This document shows, piece by piece, positions 31,307-40,422 of a DNA stretch of 64,000 nucleotides; positions within the stretch are counted from its first letter, which is position 1, and each line of letters begins with the position of its first letter. The notes beneath the pieces are model-generated. The model saw only the letters and a list, made by a program, of their open reading frames with translations, searched no databases and had not been told where the DNA came from. The position numbers and the translations under genes are program-made. This stretch comes from an uncultured Myxococcales bacterium (GTDB lineage: Bacteria > Myxococcota_A > UBA9042). The stretch covers positions 1 to 64,000 of the forward strand of contig CAIYBN010000143.1 in NCBI GenBank assembly GCA_903924465.1, given 5' to 3'.

Positions 31307-32959
31307 TCACGGGCATTCGCAGCCCGCCACCTGGCAGTTGGTGGGATTCAGCTTGACGGTCAGCGTGTAGTAGTAGCCATCCGCGCCCCAGCTTTGCGAG
31401 TCCGCGACGATGACGAACCAGCCCTCCGCGGGCGCCGTGTACGTCGCGCTGCTTTTGCTGGTGCACTTGACGTAGTTGTTGCAGTCGCTGCTGCTGGGCT
31501 CGCCGCAGCCGCTGCTGGCCTGGATGATTTCGAAATTCTGGGTCGAATCGCTGCTCCCGCCGCCCCAGCAGTCGTCGGTGTAGCCCGAGTAGGCGACGGT
31601 GATGACCTCGCCCTTGCGCAAGAAGATGCGGTACGTGTGGTCGTAGCCCGTATCAAAGCACTGCCCGCCGCCGCCGTTGAAGTAGTTCAGACCACTGCAC
31701 GTGCTGTCCGATTTCTTGTAGCCGTTGGCGCCCTTGGCGGTCGTGCGGCCGATGACCCGCGCGCCGTTGCAATCGTCGCGGTTCTGGTTGCCGTCGCCGC
31801 AGGCGTTGCTCGGCAGCGCGCAGCCGGTCAGGATGCACGCGTTGGTGACGCTGTCGCATTTGTTGTTGGCGGGACAGGTGTCCGTGTGTGTGCACGCGCC
31901 CGCGGCGCACGCGTCGGTCGTGCAGGTGAGGCCGTCGTCGCAGTTGGTTGGGCCGCCCGCGACGCACGCGCCGTTCGCGCACGCGTCGCCGGTTGTACAG
32001 CCGTCGCCGTCGCTGCACGCGCCGGTGTTGTTGACGTGGCCACAGGTGCCGCCGTCGCAGGTGTCATCGGTGCACGCATTGCCGTCGTCGCACAGTCCGC
32101 CGGAGCCCACGCACGCGCCGCCCGTGCACACGTCCGAGGGTGTGCACGGATTGCCGTCGTCGCACGTCGCGGTGTTGTTGGTGTGTGTACAGCCGGTCGC
32201 CGTGCAGGCGTCGGTGGTGCATGCGTTGCTGTCATCACAGGTGTCCGGCGTGCCGAAACAGACACCGGTCGCACAGCTGTCGTCCTTGGTGCACGGATTG
32301 CCGTCGTCGCAGGCAGTCGTGAGCGGCGGATGCGTGCAGCCAGTCGCGGGATCGCAGGTGTCTGCCGTACAAGGATTGTTGTCGTTGCATGGGTACGCCG
32401 TGTGCTGGCAGTTCCCGGACACACAGCCGTCGGCGGTACACGCGTCGCCGTCGCTGCAGTTCTTCAAAGTTCCGGCACAGTCGCCCGCCGTGCACAAATC
32501 GTTCACTGTACACGGTTCCCCGTCGTCGCAGCTCTCGTCCGTCAGCCCGTTGCAATTGTCGTCCACGCCGTTGCAGGTTTCCGGTGCGGGCACGCAGCCC
32601 GGGATGTCAGGCAAGGCTCCAGTATCATTGGCAACTTCAGCCACGGCAGTATCGTCACCCAGCTCCGGTCCAACGTCCGCGGCCGTGTCCACCGCCGCGT
32701 CGCTTCCGGCGGCATCGTCCGTCGCCACTGCGTCGACCATGTCTGCCGCCGCGTCGATGACGACGTCCGCCCGGGCATCCGCAACGCCATCCGCTGCCTC
32801 CGCATCCGTACCTACCGGCACGTCCGTCTTGCCAAAGGTGAGCTTGACGTCATCGAATGGGCCGCTCACGACGTCGTGGACATAGCCAGAATCGACCACC
32901 GGCGTGCTGCACGCGGCGACGACCAGACCCCACAGCAACCATGGTGCAACGCGCGACAT
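31307..32959 (-). CDS. Cys-rich lipoprotein with one MopE-type motif and C-terminal beta domain
   Basis: 550 aa. Lipobox LVVAAC (Cys 17), then an Asp/Ala/Val-rich stalk, one CNGVDDNCNGLTDESC motif (about 130-145) of MopE type, about ten CDDGNxCTxDxC repeats (145-390) and a C-terminal domain (about 405-545) with alternating aromatic strands (YDHTYRIFLRKGEVITVAYSG; GWFVIVADSQSW) that resembles bacterial pre-peptidase (PPC-like) beta-sandwich modules. Start ATG 32959 has no strong ribosome-binding site. Divergent from the TetR gene; the 200 bp between them is shared upstream DNA. Confidence 0.78.
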   Translation of the reverse strand: MSRVAPWLLWGLVVAACSTPVVDSGYVHDVVSGPFDDVKLTFGKTDVPVGTDAEAADGVADARADVVIDAAADMVDAVATDDAAGSDAAVDTAADVGPELGDDTAVAEVANDTGALPDIPGCVPAPETCNGVDDNCNGLTDESCDDGEPCTVNDLCTAGDCAGTLKNCSDGDACTADGCVSGNCQHTAYPCNDNNPCTADTCDPATGCTHPPLTTACDDGNPCTKDDSCATGVCFGTPDTCDDSNACTTDACTATGCTHTNNTATCDDGNPCTPSDVCTGGACVGSGGLCDDGNACTDDTCDGGTCGHVNNTGACSDGDGCTTGDACANGACVAGGPTNCDDGLTCTTDACAAGACTHTDTCPANNKCDSVTNACILTGCALPSNACGDGNQNRDDCNGARVIGRTTAKGANGYKKSDSTCSGLNYFNGGGGQCFDTGYDHTYRIFLRKGEVITVAYSGYTDDCWGGGSSDSTQNFEIIQASSGCGEPSSSDCNNYVKCTSKSSATYTAPAEGWFVIVADSQSWGADGYYYTLTVKLNPTNCQVAGCECP

Positions 32960-33085
32960 TCTTTGCAGCGTACTCGTCTCCGGCTGAATCGCCAGACCCA
33001 CAAGTTGTCCGCAACTTGCGCGGCGCGTCAAGCCACATCCAGCGGCGCATCGGCGCGTTGCACAATTGACACGCGTGCGGCGCAC

Positions 33086-33113
33086 TTGACACAAACCGAA
33101 CGTTCGTTACATT
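33086..33113 (+). promoter_or_regulatory. Sigma-70-like promoter of the TetR gene
   Basis: TTGACA at 33086-33091 and TACATT at 33108-33113 with a 16-bp spacer. The start codon is 47 bp downstream of the -10 box. The palindromic operator at 33097-33106 lies within the spacer. Confidence 0.6.
33097..33106. promoter_or_regulatory. Putative TetR operator 1 (autoregulation)
   Basis: Perfect 10-bp palindrome CGAACGTTCG placed between the -35 and -10 boxes of the regulator gene. Binding there would block its own promoter. The core GAACGTTCG recurs at 33792-33800, just before the downstream operon. Confidence 0.6.
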
Positions 33114-33159
33114 GTCACTCGCCGCGCAGTTGAATTGCGCAGCAGCAGCGGGAATCCAC

Positions 33160-33792
33160 ATGGCCGCACGACCGAAAGCCAGTGAAGCACGCGATACCCG
33201 GACCGAGATCCTGAACGCCGCGCTGGAACTTTTTGCCGACAAGGGCTTCTACGGCGTCAGCATCCGCGACGTGGCGCGTGCGACCGGCGTGGGCGTGTCC
33301 GCGCTGTATCACCATTTCCCGAGCAAGGAAGAGCTGTTCGAGGCCGTGGTCCTCGAGGTCCGCGATGGCAAGGCGAGCCTCGGTCCTGGCACACCGCCCC
33401 CTTTCGACGGCGGGTCTGGCGACCTGCCGCAGTATCTGGAGAAGTTGCTGCTGCACGCGATGGATCGGTTTGCCGTGCTGCGCGAACGCAAGCGCTTTCG
33501 CATCTTCCTGTCAGACGGCCCGCGCCTGGCGCTGGAGGGCAAGATCAACCTGTGGGAACGCATGCTTGTGGCGCGCCAGCCGATTATCGACCTGATGGCC
33601 ACGCTCATGGCGCGCGGACTGCTGCGGCGCGGCGACGCGGAAATGATCGCCCTGAGCTTTATCGCACCGCTGATGATGTGGCGGCAGTTGCTCAGCGTGT
33701 CGCCCGACCACATCTGGATCGAAAAGCCGCGTGAGTTTGCGCGCTACTGCGTGGAGCAGTTTCTGCGCGGTGCGGTCGCGTCACCAGAATAG
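33160..33792 (+). CDS. TetR/AcrR-family transcriptional regulator
   Basis: 210 aa. The N-terminal helix-turn-helix is typical: ILNAALELFADKGFYGVSI, then VGVSALYHHFPSKEELF. The C-terminal ligand-binding half is not specific. ATG 33160 is chosen because the DNA-binding domain begins about 15 residues later; an upstream TTG at 33112 overlaps the promoter. A five-gene export operon starts 35 bp after its stop on the same strand. With operators before both genes, it likely represses itself and the operon and is released by a substrate of the exporter. Confidence 0.9.
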   Translation: MAARPKASEARDTRTEILNAALELFADKGFYGVSIRDVARATGVGVSALYHHFPSKEELFEAVVLEVRDGKASLGPGTPPPFDGGSGDLPQYLEKLLLHAMDRFAVLRERKRFRIFLSDGPRLALEGKINLWERMLVARQPIIDLMATLMARGLLRRGDAEMIALSFIAPLMMWRQLLSVSPDHIWIEKPREFARYCVEQFLRGAVASPE

Positions 33793-33800
33793 AACGTTCG
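33792..33800. promoter_or_regulatory. Putative TetR operator 2, before the export operon
   Basis: GAACGTTCG, identical over nine bases to the core of the palindrome in the regulator's promoter. It spans the regulator stop codon and lies 27 bp upstream of the first permease start. Confidence 0.5.
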
Positions 33801-33826
33801 CTCAGTTTTTTCGCCACGGAGATCTC

Positions 33827-35056
33827 ATGTTCAGCCTGCTGCAAATTGCCGTTCGCAACGTGCTCCGCAACAAGCGCCGCACCGCGATTACGCTCGCCGC
33901 GCTGTTGATCGGCGTGAGCGTCATGGTCAGCATTCGCGGTTTGTTGAACGGCCTGCAGCGCTCGCTGGTGCAAAATGTCGTGCAAGGGCAGACGGGCGCG
34001 CTGCAAATCCACCGCGCGGGTTTCCTGAAGAACGTGCTGTCGTCGCCGCTGGGCCTGGACATGCCGCAGGACGCGGCGTTCGAGCGGAAGCTGCTCAGCG
34101 TGAAACACGTCAAGGCGGTGTCGCCGCGCATCCTGTTCGCGGGGATGATCAACGTCGCGGACCAGACGATCTTCCTCGGCGTGCAGGGCGTGGATCCCAT
34201 TCGCGAGTTTCAGGTCGTGCCCCTGCGCGCAAAGACGCTGGACGACAAGCAGCAGTTTGCGAGCGGCAAGGTCGCGGACGCCATGGTGGTGACGGAGCAG
34301 TTGGCGAGCGCGCTCCAGGGCAGCAACGTGCCGAAAGGGGCCCCGGCGGCGCTGCTGGCACCCGATCGCGACGGCGCGCTTTCGGGCGAGAACGTGACGT
34401 TGACGGGCGTGATGAAGCTGAACATGCCGGGCGAGAAGAAGATCGGCATGGTGCGGCTCGACGTGGCACAGCGGCTGCTGAAGATGGAAGGTCGCGCGAC
34501 GGAGTACATTGTTGCGGTGGACAACATTGACAACATTGACCAAGTCGCCGCTGACCTCAACGTGCTGCTGGGCAAGGACTACGAAGTGAGTACCTGGGAG
34601 GACATCGCGGCTTTCATCAAGCAGGCGATGCAGCGGCAGAACTTCATCCTGTCGCTGGTCGCGTCGGTGTTCCTGATCCTGATGCTGCTCGGCGTGGCGA
34701 ATACCATGCTGATGAGCGTGATGGACCGCACGCGGGAAATCGGCACGATGATGGCTGTTGGCGTGCGGCGCTCCAAGATCCTCGGGCTGTTTCTGATGGA
34801 AGCGGCGACGATCGGCGCGTTGGGCGGCGTCATCGGCGGCGCGGTCGGCAGCCTGATTGTGTTGGTCCTGAATCGCCGCGGCATTTCGGTGTCGTTTCCC
34901 GGTTCCAACGTGCCGTTCACGATCCAGCCCTTTGTCACGCCCACGTATCTGCTGACCATCGTCGCGATCGCCGGTCTGGGCGCCCTGCTCTTTGCCGTCT
35001 ATCCGGCCTGGCGCGCCAGCCGGTTGCGCCCGGTGGAAGCACTCGCGGGCGGCTAG
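33827..35056 (+). CDS. ABC transporter permease, FtsX/LolC-MacB type (first of two)
   Basis: 409 aa. One N-terminal membrane helix (NKRRTAITLAALLIGVSVMVSI), a large periplasmic domain (about 45-270) and three C-terminal helices with the FtsX signature (VFLILMLLGVANTMLMSVMDRTREIGTMMAVG). This build is that of LolC/LolE and MacB permeases, which extract lipids or lipoproteins rather than pump through a channel. ATG 33827 has GGAG seven bases upstream. Followed 37 bp later by a second permease of the same type, so a heterodimer is likely with the ATPase at 38737. Confidence 0.9.
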   Translation: MFSLLQIAVRNVLRNKRRTAITLAALLIGVSVMVSIRGLLNGLQRSLVQNVVQGQTGALQIHRAGFLKNVLSSPLGLDMPQDAAFERKLLSVKHVKAVSPRILFAGMINVADQTIFLGVQGVDPIREFQVVPLRAKTLDDKQQFASGKVADAMVVTEQLASALQGSNVPKGAPAALLAPDRDGALSGENVTLTGVMKLNMPGEKKIGMVRLDVAQRLLKMEGRATEYIVAVDNIDNIDQVAADLNVLLGKDYEVSTWEDIAAFIKQAMQRQNFILSLVASVFLILMLLGVANTMLMSVMDRTREIGTMMAVGVRRSKILGLFLMEAATIGALGGVIGGAVGSLIVLVLNRRGISVSFPGSNVPFTIQPFVTPTYLLTIVAIAGLGALLFAVYPAWRASRLRPVEALAGG

Positions 35057-35093
35057 ACCCTATTGTTTTCGCTACGTTCCCGATGAGGTTCCG

Positions 35094-36314
35094 ATGTTCA
35101 CCCTGATTCGCTTGGCCATCCGCAACGTGCTCCGCAACAAGTCGCGCGCCGCCTTTACCGTGGGCGCCATCGGCTTTGGCGTCTTGATGACGCTGCTCCT
35201 CGGCTCGTTTGTCGTGGGCTTGGGCAACGCGATGGTGGACGACATCGTGCAGGGCAAAGTCGGCGCGTTCCAGGTCCACCGCAAGGGCTACAGCGATGTG
35301 CGCGAGAACCAACCACTGGATTTGGATTTTGCCGATACTGGCGCGAACCTCTCGAACATCAAGAAGATTCACGGCGTGACAGGCGTCTCGCCGCGGCTCG
35401 TGTTTTCCGGCATGGCGGCCAATGGTTCCCAGTCGACGATGATTGTCGTCACCGGCATCGATCCAGCGCAGGAATACCGGGTTCTGCCGCACGCCAACGA
35501 CTTTCTGGAAGGCAAACCAGTGGACAACGCGGTGGCCAATGGCGCGATTTTTGGCAAGGACTTGGCGGATGCGCTGGGGTTGAAGGCCGGCACAGGCGGC
35601 ACGATTCAGGCGGCGAGCAAGTCCGGTCAGCAAAATGCCCTGGATTTTGAGCTGCGCGGTGCGCTGAACAACGGCAATGCCTTTGAATCCAAGCGCTCGG
35701 TCGTCGTGCCGTTGCGCTGGGCACAGAATCTGCTGGGCATGGAAGGGCGGGTGACCGAACTTGCGGTGTCGACGCAGAACCGCGAGGATATTCCGGCGAT
35801 CGCCGCCCAGGTCCAGAACCTGCTTGGCCCCGACTACGAGGTTCAGACCTGGAAACAGTTGCGGCCGAACGTCGACGATGTCGTCAACTTTCAGCGTATG
35901 GTGCTGGGCGCGATCTGCTCGATCTTCCTGGTCATTGCCATCATTGGCGTCGTGAATACCATGCTGATGGCCGTACTGGAGCGGACACGGGAAATCGGGA
36001 CGATGATGGCGGTCGGGATGCGTCGTCACCGGATTACCGAACTGTTCCTGTGGGAAGCGACGACGCTGGCGGTCATTGGCACGGGCTCCGGTCTGGCGGT
36101 GGCGCTGGCTATCATCGAGGCCGTTGCCAGAAAAGGCGGCGTACCGGCCAACGCTCCAGGCAGTGCCGCGGTGTACTACATCGTGCCCGCGGTGCCTTTC
36201 GACCTGCTCGCGCCAACCCTTCTCGCCGCTTTTGTGGGTACAATCCTGGCCGGCGCCTATCCATCCTGGCGCGCCGCGCGCTTGAATCCCGTCGATGCCC
36301 TGCGCGCCACCTGA
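35094..36314 (+). CDS. ABC transporter permease, FtsX/LolC-MacB type (second of two)
   Basis: 406 aa, same build as the preceding gene: IRNVLRNKSRAAFTVGAIGF at the N-terminus, periplasmic domain, then IFLVIAIIGVVNTMLMAVLERTREIGTMMAVG and two more helices. The paired permeases share start and end motifs (YPAWRASRLRPVEAL versus YPSWRAARLNPVDAL) and so look like an old tandem duplication. GAGG precedes ATG 35094. Confidence 0.9.
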   Translation: MFTLIRLAIRNVLRNKSRAAFTVGAIGFGVLMTLLLGSFVVGLGNAMVDDIVQGKVGAFQVHRKGYSDVRENQPLDLDFADTGANLSNIKKIHGVTGVSPRLVFSGMAANGSQSTMIVVTGIDPAQEYRVLPHANDFLEGKPVDNAVANGAIFGKDLADALGLKAGTGGTIQAASKSGQQNALDFELRGALNNGNAFESKRSVVVPLRWAQNLLGMEGRVTELAVSTQNREDIPAIAAQVQNLLGPDYEVQTWKQLRPNVDDVVNFQRMVLGAICSIFLVIAIIGVVNTMLMAVLERTREIGTMMAVGMRRHRITELFLWEATTLAVIGTGSGLAVALAIIEAVARKGGVPANAPGSAAVYYIVPAVPFDLLAPTLLAAFVGTILAGAYPSWRAARLNPVDALRAT

Positions 36315-36354
36315 CTTCTTTGGCTCTTTGACGTTTCCTCCGGAGGTTTTCAAG

Positions 36355-37095
36355 ATGTTGCGTTCCCACGTTCTGACCTTGGCTGCGGCCCTGCTGTTGC
36401 TGCCCGCGCTGCCGGTGCTCGCTTGGGCGGATCCCACCGCGGACGAGTTGCTGAAGAAATACGACTCCGTCATGGGTCCGGAGAATTTCCTCGCGACCAT
36501 CCAGATGACCGCGCACCGCGATGACGGCACGACGCGCACGTACAAAATGACCGTGCTGAAGAAAGGCAGCGAGAAGTTCCGCCTGAGCTTTGCCGAGCCG
36601 GCCGCCGTTCGCGGGCAGGAGATGCTGCGTCAGGGCGACAACTTGTGGGTCTACATGCCCAATCTGAAGCGCGCCGTGCGCCTGGCCAACCGCGATTCCT
36701 TTCAGGGCGGCGACTTCAACAACGCCGACGTGCTGCGTGTGAACTATCAGGCGGACTACAGCGCCAAGACGGTCGCCGATCCCAGCCGGGCGGACGCGTG
36801 GGAGCTGGAATTGCACGCCAAGACCAAGGATGCCGCGTACGACATGGTCAAGCTGTGGCTGCGCAAGTCCGACCTGCAGCCGGTGAAGGGCGAGTACTAC
36901 ACCGCGTCGGGCAAGATGCTGCGCATGGCCGAATTCAGCGAATTCAAAGCGTACAGCGGCCTGATGCGCCCCGGCAAGATCCAGATGAAGAACATGCTGG
37001 CGACGCAGCGCTACAGCACGATGAGCTGGGACGCGATGGACACGCACGTCGATCCGCCGTCGGGCAAGTTTGTGCTGGATGACTTGGGCAAGTAA
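36355..37095 (+). CDS. LolA-like periplasmic protein (outer membrane lipoprotein-sorting family)
   Basis: 246 aa with a signal peptide (LTLAAALLLLPALPVLAWA). The mature part has the features of the LolA-like PF17131 family: a helix DELLKKYDSVMG, then many antiparallel strands (TYKMTVLKKGSEKFRLSF; NLWVYMPNLKRAVRLAN; FQGGDFNNADVLRVNYQADY; LWLRKSDLQPVKGEYY). The half-barrel of LolA carries acyl chains across the periplasm. Sitting in the same operon as LolC-like permeases and a LolD-like ATPase, it is the likely carrier between inner and outer membrane. GGAGG precedes ATG 36355. Confidence 0.85.
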   Translation: MLRSHVLTLAAALLLLPALPVLAWADPTADELLKKYDSVMGPENFLATIQMTAHRDDGTTRTYKMTVLKKGSEKFRLSFAEPAAVRGQEMLRQGDNLWVYMPNLKRAVRLANRDSFQGGDFNNADVLRVNYQADYSAKTVADPSRADAWELELHAKTKDAAYDMVKLWLRKSDLQPVKGEYYTASGKMLRMAEFSEFKAYSGLMRPGKIQMKNMLATQRYSTMSWDAMDTHVDPPSGKFVLDDLGK

Positions 37096-37116
37096 CGGCG
37101 CAAAGGGATGCGGGAG

Positions 37117-38709
37117 ATGACGACGATGCGTCAGTTGGTTCTCACAATCGCCTGTCTGTCGCTGGCCACGCCGGCTTGGGCGCAGGAGCCGGTCGCGCCA
37201 GCCGATGCGGTCACGCCGGACATGGCGATGCCGCCTGAGGAAGCGCCCGCCGAGCCGCTGGTGAAAGTGCGTGCCACGGGCTTTTTGGACACGCGCACGA
37301 CGGGTGCGTACGCGTCCGTGGCACACCTGCTGCCGTCCGACGACGTGGCGCACTTGGCCAACCTGACCGAAGGCAATGTGCAGCTGAAGCTCGATTGGGG
37401 CGATCGCGCGACGGCGATCGCCGATGCGTCGTTCATCTACCAAAAAGGCGGGCTGTACTTTGGCAACGATGGCACCGGCGAGCGCCTGCGTCTGGCGGAT
37501 CACGATGTCGCTGCCTACCGGCCGTCGGCGGTGCTGAGCGAATTCTACGGCACGTACAACCTGCACAATCACCTCAACGTGACGCTGGGCAAAAAGCGCA
37601 TCGTCTGGGGACCGGGGCTGGCGATCAACCCGACCGATCTGCTGAATCCGCCCAAGGATCCAACCGATCCGACGATGCAGCGCGCGGGTTCCTGGCTGGC
37701 ACGGCTGGAAGCGCCTTTTGACCTGTTCACGCTGAGCTTTGTCGCCGCCGGCAAGGTGACGCGGCAGTTTGGCGGCATTCCGGGCGGGCTGATCTACTAC
37801 CCGGACGCGCATCCGGCGCCCAGCTATGACCAGTACGGCAACGTGCAGCCGGACGGCTACGACAATCGCCCGCACTATGCGCTGGCCGCGCGGGCCTACG
37901 CGCTGTGGCAGGAGACCGATCTCAACGTCTACTGGTTCCAGACGCAGCAGTTCAACGACGCGTTCAACTACAAGAATCGCTTGGGACTTTCGGCGTCCCA
38001 CGTGTTTTTCAACGCGCTGGAGATGCACGTGGAGGCGATCGGCTTTCAGGGTTCGTCCAAAGCGTATTTCGACCCGGACTGCATTTCCAGCGCCACCGCG
38101 TTCCAAGGCTGCGGCATGGCCGGCAAGACGCCGGGCGGTTACACGCAGATTGACGACGCGGGCGTGCGGGTCAAGGCGCTCGCCGGCGGCCGCTGGCAAT
38201 TTGGCGACAACGCGTCGTTTACGTTTGAATATTTCTACAACGGCGAAGGCTACAACGCGGCACAGTTCAACAACTTCGCGCAAGTCATGAGCATGCGTCC
38301 GCAGCTGCTCAGCCTGTTGGACACGGCCGCGAGCCACCACCAGTCCATGCCGGGCAATGTGCTGGGCCTGCTGAACCCAGCGAGTTCCGCGGATCAGGGT
38401 GCACCGCAGAAGTTTACGTTTGAGCCGATGCGCCGCCACTACGCGTTCTTCACCTACCTGCACACGATGATTGCCGACGACTGGAACATCAATGCCGTCA
38501 TGCTCTTGGGCCTGGAAGATCTGAGCGGCCAAATCGCGCCGCAGGTCACCTGGCTGACCCGCGAATGGTTGAACCTGACGCTGGGCGGGCTGTACACGAT
38601 TCCCGGCGTCAAGTCGCTCGGTGCGCAAGTCGGCGACGCCCGCTACACCGAAAACGGCATGCAGCCGACGGTTTGGCGGCTTTTTTTCAGCGCCCGTGTG
38701 TTCTACTAA
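37117..38709 (+). CDS. Outer-membrane beta-barrel protein (DUF1302-like)
   Basis: 530 aa from ATG 37117 (37108 and 37126 are also possible). Signal peptide ends at TPAWA. The mature protein has long runs of alternating residues and aromatic girdles, and ends in Phe-Tyr (LFFSARVFY), as many barrels do. LGKKRIVWGPGLAINPTDLLNPP is close to the KQRVVWG-NPxDxxNP motif of DUF1302-type proteins. It follows the LolA-like gene by 21 bp and precedes the ATPase by 27 bp, so is probably the outer-membrane end of the system. Confidence 0.78.
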   Translation: MTTMRQLVLTIACLSLATPAWAQEPVAPADAVTPDMAMPPEEAPAEPLVKVRATGFLDTRTTGAYASVAHLLPSDDVAHLANLTEGNVQLKLDWGDRATAIADASFIYQKGGLYFGNDGTGERLRLADHDVAAYRPSAVLSEFYGTYNLHNHLNVTLGKKRIVWGPGLAINPTDLLNPPKDPTDPTMQRAGSWLARLEAPFDLFTLSFVAAGKVTRQFGGIPGGLIYYPDAHPAPSYDQYGNVQPDGYDNRPHYALAARAYALWQETDLNVYWFQTQQFNDAFNYKNRLGLSASHVFFNALEMHVEAIGFQGSSKAYFDPDCISSATAFQGCGMAGKTPGGYTQIDDAGVRVKALAGGRWQFGDNASFTFEYFYNGEGYNAAQFNNFAQVMSMRPQLLSLLDTAASHHQSMPGNVLGLLNPASSADQGAPQKFTFEPMRRHYAFFTYLHTMIADDWNINAVMLLGLEDLSGQIAPQVTWLTREWLNLTLGGLYTIPGVKSLGAQVGDARYTENGMQPTVWRLFFSARVFY

Positions 38710-38736
38710 GCGCGATTCCCCGCGGAGGATACGTCC

Positions 38737-39462
38737 ATGGCTCTTGTGCAACTGCAAAACATCAAGAAATCCTATCAGCTTGGCAAAACCGAGGTTGTGG
38801 CGTTGAAAGGCGTGGATCTCACCATCGAGCACGGCGAATTCACCGTCGTGATGGGACCGTCCGGCTCGGGCAAGACGACGCTGCTGAACATCATCGGCTG
38901 CCTGGATCGCGCGAGTTCCGGTTCCTACAAGTTGGACGGTGATGAAATCGGCCATCGCGACTTCAACGATCTGGCGGAGGTGCGCAACCGCAAGATCGGC
39001 TTCATCTTCCAGAACTTCAATCTGATCCCGGTGTTGGACGTCGTGGAGAACATCGAATTCCCCTGCGTGATTCGCGGCGAAGATCGCAAAGCGCTGCGCG
39101 AACGGACGCTGAAGATCGCCGCGGAAGTGGGGCTGACGCCGTACCTGAAGCAGAAGCCGGACGAGCTGTCGGGCGGGCAGCGGCAGCGGGTGGCGATCGC
39201 GCGCGCGCTGGTGACGGAGCCGCAACTGGTGCTGGCCGACGAACCAACGGCGAACCTGGATTCGACGACGGCGGACCAAATTATCGATCTGATGCTCAAG
39301 CTGAACCGCGAGCACGGTGTGACTTTTGTGTTTTCAACCCACGACCCGCGGGTGATGGAACATGCCCGCCGCGTGGTGCGCATTCACGATGGCGTGATGG
39401 AAGACGGCACCGATGCCGCGGCGCATGAAGCGGGACGGATGCACGCGGCGATGGGCCACTGA
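38737..39462 (+). CDS. ABC transporter ATPase, LolD/MacB type
   Basis: 241 aa. Walker A MGPSGSGKTT, Q-loop IFQNFNLIPVLDVVEN, signature LSGGQRQRVAIARAL and Walker B LVLADEPTANLDS, then the H-loop FSTHDPRVMEHARRV. These match the LolD/MacB/FtsE group that energises FtsX-type permeases. GGAGG is placed well before ATG 38737. Last gene of the operon; the final twenty residues form a His/Met-containing tail. Confidence 0.93.
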   Translation: MALVQLQNIKKSYQLGKTEVVALKGVDLTIEHGEFTVVMGPSGSGKTTLLNIIGCLDRASSGSYKLDGDEIGHRDFNDLAEVRNRKIGFIFQNFNLIPVLDVVENIEFPCVIRGEDRKALRERTLKIAAEVGLTPYLKQKPDELSGGQRQRVAIARALVTEPQLVLADEPTANLDSTTADQIIDLMLKLNREHGVTFVFSTHDPRVMEHARRVVRIHDGVMEDGTDAAAHEAGRMHAAMGH

Positions 39463-39471
39463 CCGCGGCCG

Positions 39472-40422
39472 CTACCCGCGATACGCCGCCACGACGCGGT
39501 CGACATCGGCCCACAGCGCCTCGTCGTCCAGGATCGCCAGCGTCTGCACATGCTCAGCGACCTGTTCCGGCCCCTTCGCCCCAGCAATCACCGCGGTCAT
39601 TCCCGGCTGGCGAATTGCCCATCCCAGCGCCAGCGCGGCGACGGGCACCTTGCGTCGCTTCGCAATCAGTTCCAGCCGCGACACGATGGTCAACGCGCGC
39701 AGGAACCGCTGCCCTTGGAACCGGTCGTCGCGCGCGCGGAGGTCGCTCTCTGGAAATCGCTTGTTGGCGGCAAACTTGCCCGTCAGCAGCCCGCGACACA
39801 ACGGCTCGTAGGCCAGCACGCCAAGCTGTTCTTTCCGACAGTACGGCAGCAACTCCTGCTCCAGCTCACGCCGAAGCATCGAATACGGCGTTTGCAGCGA
39901 GACAATCGGCACATAACGGCGCGCTTCGGTCAGACCCGCCACGTCGTAGTTGCACAGCCCCACGTGGCGGACTTTGCCTTCCGTCTGCAACTGCGCCAAC
40001 TCACCCATGGATTCCGCCAACGGCGTCTGCGACTCGCACGGCCAGTGCACTTGGAGCAAGTCGATGCGCTCCACTCCCAGCCGCTGCAGGCTGGCCTCCA
40101 CATCGCGGCGTATCCACTCGCGCGTCAGCTCACTGCGGGCGTGCTGCCCGTCGCCATCCCAACGAACGCCGACCTTCGTCGCGATGATCACCTGATTCTT
40201 ACGAGCGCCCAACGCCCGGATCAGCACTTCGTCGGCGCGACCGTGGCCATACAGCGGCGCGGTGTCGAACCAATTGATGCCGCTATCCAAAGCACTTTCG
40301 ACCGCAGCGATCGAGCGTGCGTCGCTGACATCGTCGCCCCACCACAGGCCGCCCATCGCCCAGCAGCCCATGCCGATGACGGACAGGTCGAGATCGGTAT
40401 GCGGCAAACGACGGGTCAGCAT
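39472..40422 (-). CDS. Aldo/keto reductase
   Basis: 316 aa, NADPH-dependent carbonyl reductase family. Visible: cofactor and fold start LSVIGMGCWAMGG, the catalytic Asp/Tyr in NWFDTAPLYGHG (Asp about 54, Tyr about 59), Lys in IIATKVG, His in LLQVHWP and the VIAGAKGPEQV cofactor loop. Substrate unknown. GAGG precedes ATG 40422. The first 78 bp of the coding start are repeated nearly exactly 212 bp upstream (see 40561-40638). It converges with the ABC operon, ten bases apart. Confidence 0.92.
   Translation of the reverse strand: MLTRRLPHTDLDLSVIGMGCWAMGGLWWGDDVSDARSIAAVESALDSGINWFDTAPLYGHGRADEVLIRALGARKNQVIIATKVGVRWDGDGQHARSELTREWIRRDVEASLQRLGVERIDLLQVHWPCESQTPLAESMGELAQLQTEGKVRHVGLCNYDVAGLTEARRYVPIVSLQTPYSMLRRELEQELLPYCRKEQLGVLAYEPLCRGLLTGKFAANKRFPESDLRARDDRFQGQRFLRALTIVSRLELIAKRRKVPVAALALGWAIRQPGMTAVIAGAKGPEQVAEHVQTLAILDDEALWADVDRVVAAYRG

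Noticed and set aside
36112..39315. Minus-strand open frame of over 1000 codons across the export operon
   Set aside because: Antisense to four well supported genes; composition is that of GC-rich shadow frames.
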